Assembly: GCA_949502235.1 (NCBI GenBank)
Contig: CATBDC010000013.1
Span: 1 to 64,000, forward strand
Direction of reading: 5' to 3'
Length of the DNA: 64,000 nt
DNA from: an uncultured Lachnospiraceae bacterium
GTDB taxonomy: Bacteria > Bacillota > Clostridia > Lachnospirales > Lachnospiraceae
Part shown: positions 60,706-64,000 of the stretch, in pieces
Position numbering within the stretch: position 1 is the first letter of the stretch
Layout: every line of letters starts with the position of its first letter
Notes under the pieces: generated by a model
Told to the model about the DNA's origin: nothing
Database searches by the model: none
Seen by the model: only the letters and a program-made list of their open reading frames with translations
Translations under genes and position numbers: made by a program

Positions 60706-62004
60706 TTAAAAGACGGTTTGTTTTTCTATGTCGGTAGATAATGCTCCAAGTGCTTTTGTTACTAATTCTTTTCTCACCCGGAATTCGTCTTTTTTTGACA
60801 GCTCCGGATTGCCGACTGGGTATGGGATCCCGACTGCCGGCACGATTCTGTTTGCACCTACTGCTTCTGAAATTGGAACGATTGAGCAGATGTGTACTGC
60901 CGGAATACCAAAGCTTTCTATTTCTTTCACCATCGTTGCGCCGCAACGTGTACATGTCCCTCAGTTTGATGTCAAAATGACTGCCTGGACATTATTGCGG
61001 AGCAGATCCTGCGCAATCTCTTCGGCGAATTTTTTTGCGCTGCTTACTGCGGTAGTGTTTCCTACGGTGCTGTAATATCTTCCGAACAGTTCCCCGATCC
61101 CTCCTTCTTTTTCTATTTCCCGGACCGCGTCCAAGGGGAGTACTCTGTCTGGATCCTCGGTTGCATATACCGGATCATAGCCACCGTGAACAGTCATGTA
61201 GTCCTGCCCGGTCAGATCATCACATTCGGAAATGTCATATATCCCGAAAGTTCCTGCGTTTGCAGAGGGAATGTGATCCGGATTGCCCTGGGGCACGATT
61301 CCGCCGGAGGTGACTAAGGCTATCCTTGCGTGCGCCATATCCTTTACTGCCGGAGCAGGCTTTACCCTGTCGAACACGGGCATAGGAAGCTCCGTGACAA
61401 AGGGTTCTCCCTTAAGCTTCTTTATTAGCATATCCACACCGCGCTCTGCCCCGTTTTTTTCTGTATGCACATTTACCCGGAAGCCCTGGGGAATGTATCC
61501 TTCCTCCTCTGGAAAGCCGATTTCTTTACCGTTAAGTAATTTTAAAGCCAGCGATGCCATCACCGGCAGCGTTTTTCGCATACTGCCTGCGGAAATACCT
61601 GTTTCTACGATATATATTCTGCTATGGAACATTTCCGCTCCCGGATTTTCCGGATATAATGCTGTTAATACCGGAATCGAAAACCTTTTTTTCACTTCAT
61701 CGCATATTGTCCCGCAGGCAAGTCCGTAGCGCCCGGCATTAAATCCTGGTCCGGCGATTACCATATCCGGACCCATTTCCTCTATCATTGCTAAAATCTC
61801 ACCCAGCGCTTCGCTCTGGTTGTCAGCAAAATAATTGTCTCCGCAGATAACTGTCGCGGTAATCTCTGCCTGTCCGCCAAGCAGAGCCGAAAGTCCTATC
61901 CCCGGTCCCACTGGGCCTTCCCGCAGCAGGGGCTTTTGTCCGGCAGCTTCCTCTGCGCCGATCTGCCCGTAAAACTGATTTATATAATGTACTATTTTTT
62001 TCAT
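60706..62004 (-). CDS. grdB: Glycine/sarcosine/betaine reductase component B, selenocysteine subunit (GrdB-type)
   Basis: A 432-residue selenoprotein read through an in-frame TGA at 60961-60963 (residue 348). The track splits it into 60961-62004 and 60706-60933. Before the TGA: KIVHYINQFYGQIGAEEAAGQKPLLREG, then NAGRYGLACGTICDEV, ending in VQAVILTSN. After it: GTCTRCGATMVKEIE and VHICSIVPISEAVGANRIVPAVGIPYP. The U-G-T-C-T-R-C motif and total length match GrdB-type subunits, whose Sec binds the pyruvoyl-activated substrate and passes a carboxymethyl group to GrdA. Downstream of grdE by 14 bases. The substrate (glycine, sarcosine, betaine or other) is not determined. Confidence 0.93.
60934..60963 (-). 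promoter_or_regulatory. UGA selenocysteine codon with bacterial SECIS hairpin
   Basis: The TGA codon is followed after 12 bases by CGTTGC-GGC-GCAACG, a perfect six-base stem with a G-containing loop starting 18 bases from the TGA. This is within the range of bacterial SECIS elements recognised by SelB. The selenium-insertion genes themselves are outside the window. Confidence 0.8.
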
Positions 62005-62018
62005 TCTACGCCTCTCTC

Positions 62019-63305
62019 CTATCTCAAACGTGTCATCATGTGTTCATACCCCATCTCGCAGCATGAACCCATAATAGCCGCAATCTCAACAGACAGACTT
62101 CCATCCTCACCGATGCTGTCTGCATTTCCGCCGGTAATTATGCGCACTGTCTCCACATCGCCGATAACCTTGTCCATTTTAGGCAGAACTACAAACTGGT
62201 TGCCGTTGCCGTTTGTCACCACTGCATCCGCCTCCGGCGTCACATCCGCAAGGCCCTGGGATGCACCATCGCGCCCGCAGTACTCATCTGTAACCAGAAC
62301 TGTTTTAATCCCCTTCTTCTCATGGAATTTACAGTTCAGCATCAAATCTGTCTCCGGATTGCCCCCGCCCTCTTCGCTGATAATCATACCGTCCACACCT
62401 AAAAGGGAGGACAAATTGCTTGTATAATAGGCGGCTCTTTTTTTCTCCTTAAGCATAGCGCTCTCGTTACTTAAGAGCACTCCGACAAAGCAGAGTTCCT
62501 TTCCGTGCCTGCGCAGAAGACTTTCAATAATCGGATTATTTTCATGATGTATCGTTGCATTTTTATGCCCCGGAGCCGCACAGTTTCCGCTGATAATAGC
62601 CCCGTCCAGCACCTCAAGAGGCCCTATCATTGTCGAGAGAATCCCCTTTACATTCAGTCCATATACATATGTATCATGCATCAGGCCCTGGCATTGCACC
62701 ATATCGACATATACAACCTTCGGCAGATCCGGGTATTTCCGCGCCATCTCAAGGATCGTCTCATGTTCAAAGGCTTCCTTTTCGTCTGGCTCCTGCCCTA
62801 AGGTTGTCTTTGCCATAAATGCCGCTGTCTTAAGCCCTGCAATGCGGACCGTAGCCTCATGAGTGTGCTTGTCAAGCCCCTCTATGGGATAAATCAGCGG
62901 CACTAATATATTCATTTTCGAAAAGCTGTTAAATTCAGCGCCCGGGCCGCTCATGTCAATAATCCCCTCTTGGAAAGCCACAATCTTCCCGGAGGTGGCT
63001 ACGGCACAGTCCTCTAAGACATTCGTTTCCCCATTTCCAACTGTTTCCACATCTCCAACGAATCCGGGAAATATCTGTCCCGTCCCACTCTGCTTATATC
63101 TGGGCTGGATGACATCCTTAATCGGAATAATCCTTACCGATTCCCCCGGTCTTGCAATATCAAAATCCACGCTTTCTATATTTGTATCTTCCATCAAATA
63201 TTCCGCCAGCTTTTTTTTGCTTACGTATAATATCCCGTTTTCAAAGCTGTCTGCTTGTGCAAACTGAATATCCTTAACGTGGAATTTATTCAGCGTTAAT
63301 TTCAT
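62019..63305 (-). CDS. grdE: Component B proprotein (GrdE-type, pyruvoyl-forming)
   Basis: A 428-residue proprotein cleaved to two subunits of the substrate-specific component B. Seen: LTLNKFHVKDIQFAQ start, PRYKQSGTGQIFPGFVGDVETVGNGETNVL, and AIISGNCAAPGHKNAT in which Asn241-Cys242 is the expected self-cleavage site; in known GrdE the Cys becomes the pyruvoyl group that forms a Schiff base with the amine substrate. The C-terminal part contains EEGGGNPETDLMLNC and TDEYCGRDGASQGLADVTPEADAVV. The ATG follows GGAGG. It sits between grdX and grdB. Confidence 0.94.
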   Translation of the reverse strand: MKLTLNKFHVKDIQFAQADSFENGILYVSKKKLAEYLMEDTNIESVDFDIARPGESVRIIPIKDVIQPRYKQSGTGQIFPGFVGDVETVGNGETNVLEDCAVATSGKIVAFQEGIIDMSGPGAEFNSFSKMNILVPLIYPIEGLDKHTHEATVRIAGLKTAAFMAKTTLGQEPDEKEAFEHETILEMARKYPDLPKVVYVDMVQCQGLMHDTYVYGLNVKGILSTMIGPLEVLDGAIISGNCAAPGHKNATIHHENNPIIESLLRRHGKELCFVGVLLSNESAMLKEKKRAAYYTSNLSSLLGVDGMIISEEGGGNPETDLMLNCKFHEKKGIKTVLVTDEYCGRDGASQGLADVTPEADAVVTNGNGNQFVVLPKMDKVIGDVETVRIITGGNADSIGEDGSLSVEIAAIMGSCCEMGYEHMMTRLR

Positions 63306-63329
63306 TTATAATTTCCTCCTGAAATTCAT

Positions 63330-63728
63330 TTATCTGTTCATCTGCGCAACCTCAAGCGCGCGTTCAATAATGGATAAATCAACAAGCTGGAAATCCTTTT
63401 TCGCCGCATCATTCCATCGCTTATAAACAGGCACCTCCCGCAGGCCATATAAATCCCCGGCATAGCGGATGGCTTTTTCAATAAGTCCCTCTGATTCCCC
63501 GTCCCTTTCCTTTTCTGCCCTGGCAGACAAAAGCACGGTTTTATACGGCGTAATATCCGGACGAATACTTCCGGAAAGGGGGTGGGTAAGAAGTTTATAT
63601 CCTGCCTCCACCTCACTTTTCACAAGATGGAAAAGCCCCAGCACATCCGTATCATAATATTCAAGCTCCCAAAATCCCCGTTCCTTAACAAGCGGATTAT
63701 TTGTGATGCAGCGAAATGAATTTCCCAT
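63330..63728 (-). CDS. grdX: GrdX family protein
   Basis: A 132-residue protein that accompanies glycine/sarcosine/betaine reductase operons; its function is not established. Visible: ITNNPLVKERGFWELEYYDTDVLGLFHLVKSEVEAGYKLLTHPLSGSIRPDITPYKTVLLS, the full GrdX pattern of a short conserved N-terminal domain. It lies 24 bases before grdE and 6 bases after the TRAP receptor gene, so all four are probably one operon. Confidence 0.88.
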   Translation of the reverse strand: MGNSFRCITNNPLVKERGFWELEYYDTDVLGLFHLVKSEVEAGYKLLTHPLSGSIRPDITPYKTVLLSARAEKERDGESEGLIEKAIRYAGDLYGLREVPVYKRWNDAAKKDFQLVDLSIIERALEVAQMNR

Positions 63729-63734
63729 CCTTTA

Positions 63735-64000
63735 TTACTCCTTCAAGGTTTTTACAAGCTCTACAGCTTCTTCCCCGTAAAGCTCTGTAAGCTCTGGCCA
63801 CACAGATTTCTGACATTCATCGTAAAAGTTCTGAAGCTCCTCGTCCGTAAATTCTATAATCTCAATACCATAGTCTTTTAGCTTTTCCTCATATTCGGCC
63901 GTCTGCTCCGGGGCAACCTTCCACCGCTCATCCTCAAGCTTATTTGCCGCTGCCTGAAGCGCCTCCTGCTGTTTTTCGCTCATCTCATTCCAAGTATCAA
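63735..64000 (-). CDS. TRAP transporter solute-binding protein DctP, C-terminal end only
   Basis: The last ~88 residues of a gene entering from the right edge (its start lies beyond 64000). The frame stays open above the track's ATG: DTWNEMSEKQQEALQAAANKLEDERW continues into EYEEKLKDYGIEIIEFTDEELQNFYDECQKSVWPELTELYGEEAVELV. The W-N-x-M/L-S-x-x-Q-Q segment and the helical tail are typical of DctP-family extracytoplasmic receptors. A TRAP importer next to grdX-grdE-grdB suggests that it brings in the reductase substrate. Confidence 0.85.
   Translation of the reverse strand, partial: DTWNEMSEKQQEALQAAANKLEDERWKVAPEQTAEYEEKLKDYGIEIIEFTDEELQNFYDECQKSVWPELTELYGEEAVELVKTLKE

Noticed and set aside
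60961-60963. TGA in grdB as a nonsense mutation or gene boundary
   Set aside because: Both sides are conserved GrdB sequence, the TGA falls at the known Sec position and a SECIS-like hairpin follows.

Overview
The window reads as chromosomal DNA from an anaerobic, gut-type Firmicute, most likely a Lachnospiraceae/Clostridia member. The evidence is gene content and style: a nine-gene V-type ATPase with sodium-site residues, a UGA-read glycine-reductase-type selenoprotein, a double-cubane reductase, a T-box before metG, a large (Alu-domain) SRP RNA, strong AGGAGG ribosome sites and meso-diaminopimelate dehydrogenase. No rRNA, tRNA, complete insertion sequence, phage or CRISPR array is seen. Species cannot be named from sequence alone.

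Layout. 1-0.6 kb: start of an Rpn/PD-(D/E)XK nuclease gene running off the left edge. 0.8-4.2 kb: ECF sigma, membrane protein, ABC ATPase and ABC permease operon. 4.2-5.1 kb: a manganese (yybP-ykoY) riboswitch before a tiny membrane protein and a LURP-one protein. 5.2-6.5 kb: metY. 7.0-10.2 kb: thiamine/pyrimidine ABC uptake operon behind a TPP riboswitch. 10.2-16.9 kb: XdhC, MATE, FecBCD-type importer and an aldehyde:ferredoxin oxidoreductase homologue, suggesting a molybdenum/tungsten enzyme unit. 17.4-20.9 kb: ddh and T-box-controlled metG. 21-27.8 kb: cyclophilin, oligopeptide-type ABC importer and TetR operon with a palindromic operator. 27.9-36.9 kb: ugpC-type ATPase, rsmI, murA, aroK, a membrane protein, GH36 alpha-galactosidase and AraC. 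37-45.7 kb: V-ATPase. 45.8-49.1 kb: trmL, rpoN, glycosyltransferase. 49.2-50.8 kb: a graveyard of broken genes (AlbA-type ATPase tail, cytosine methyltransferase head, split XRE regulator). 51-60.2 kb: double-cubane reductase, unknown 524-aa protein, aminotransferase/Lrp/HypE-like set, VanW protein, B12-radical SAM protein. 60.3-60.6 kb: SRP RNA. 60.7-64 kb: grdB (Sec), grdE, grdX and a TRAP binding protein cut by the right edge.

Most striking is 50,217-50,760: a 544-bp element with inverted ends and a 5-bp target duplication that splits an XRE gene and carries what looks like a complete Fst/par-style type I toxin-antitoxin module (32-aa toxin, convergent antisense RNA, shared terminator, paired direct repeats). 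Two further dispersed families occur: a 133-bp MITE with GTTACTGTTCAC ends and 8-bp target duplications, and long GGGGACAGG/GGGGACGGAG palindromes at gene ends. Each has supplied the C-terminal codons of a neighbouring protein in one case (aroK and the 524-aa protein).

All coordinates, motifs and spacings come from reading the sequence by eye. Family names come from remembered motif patterns; no database search was run.
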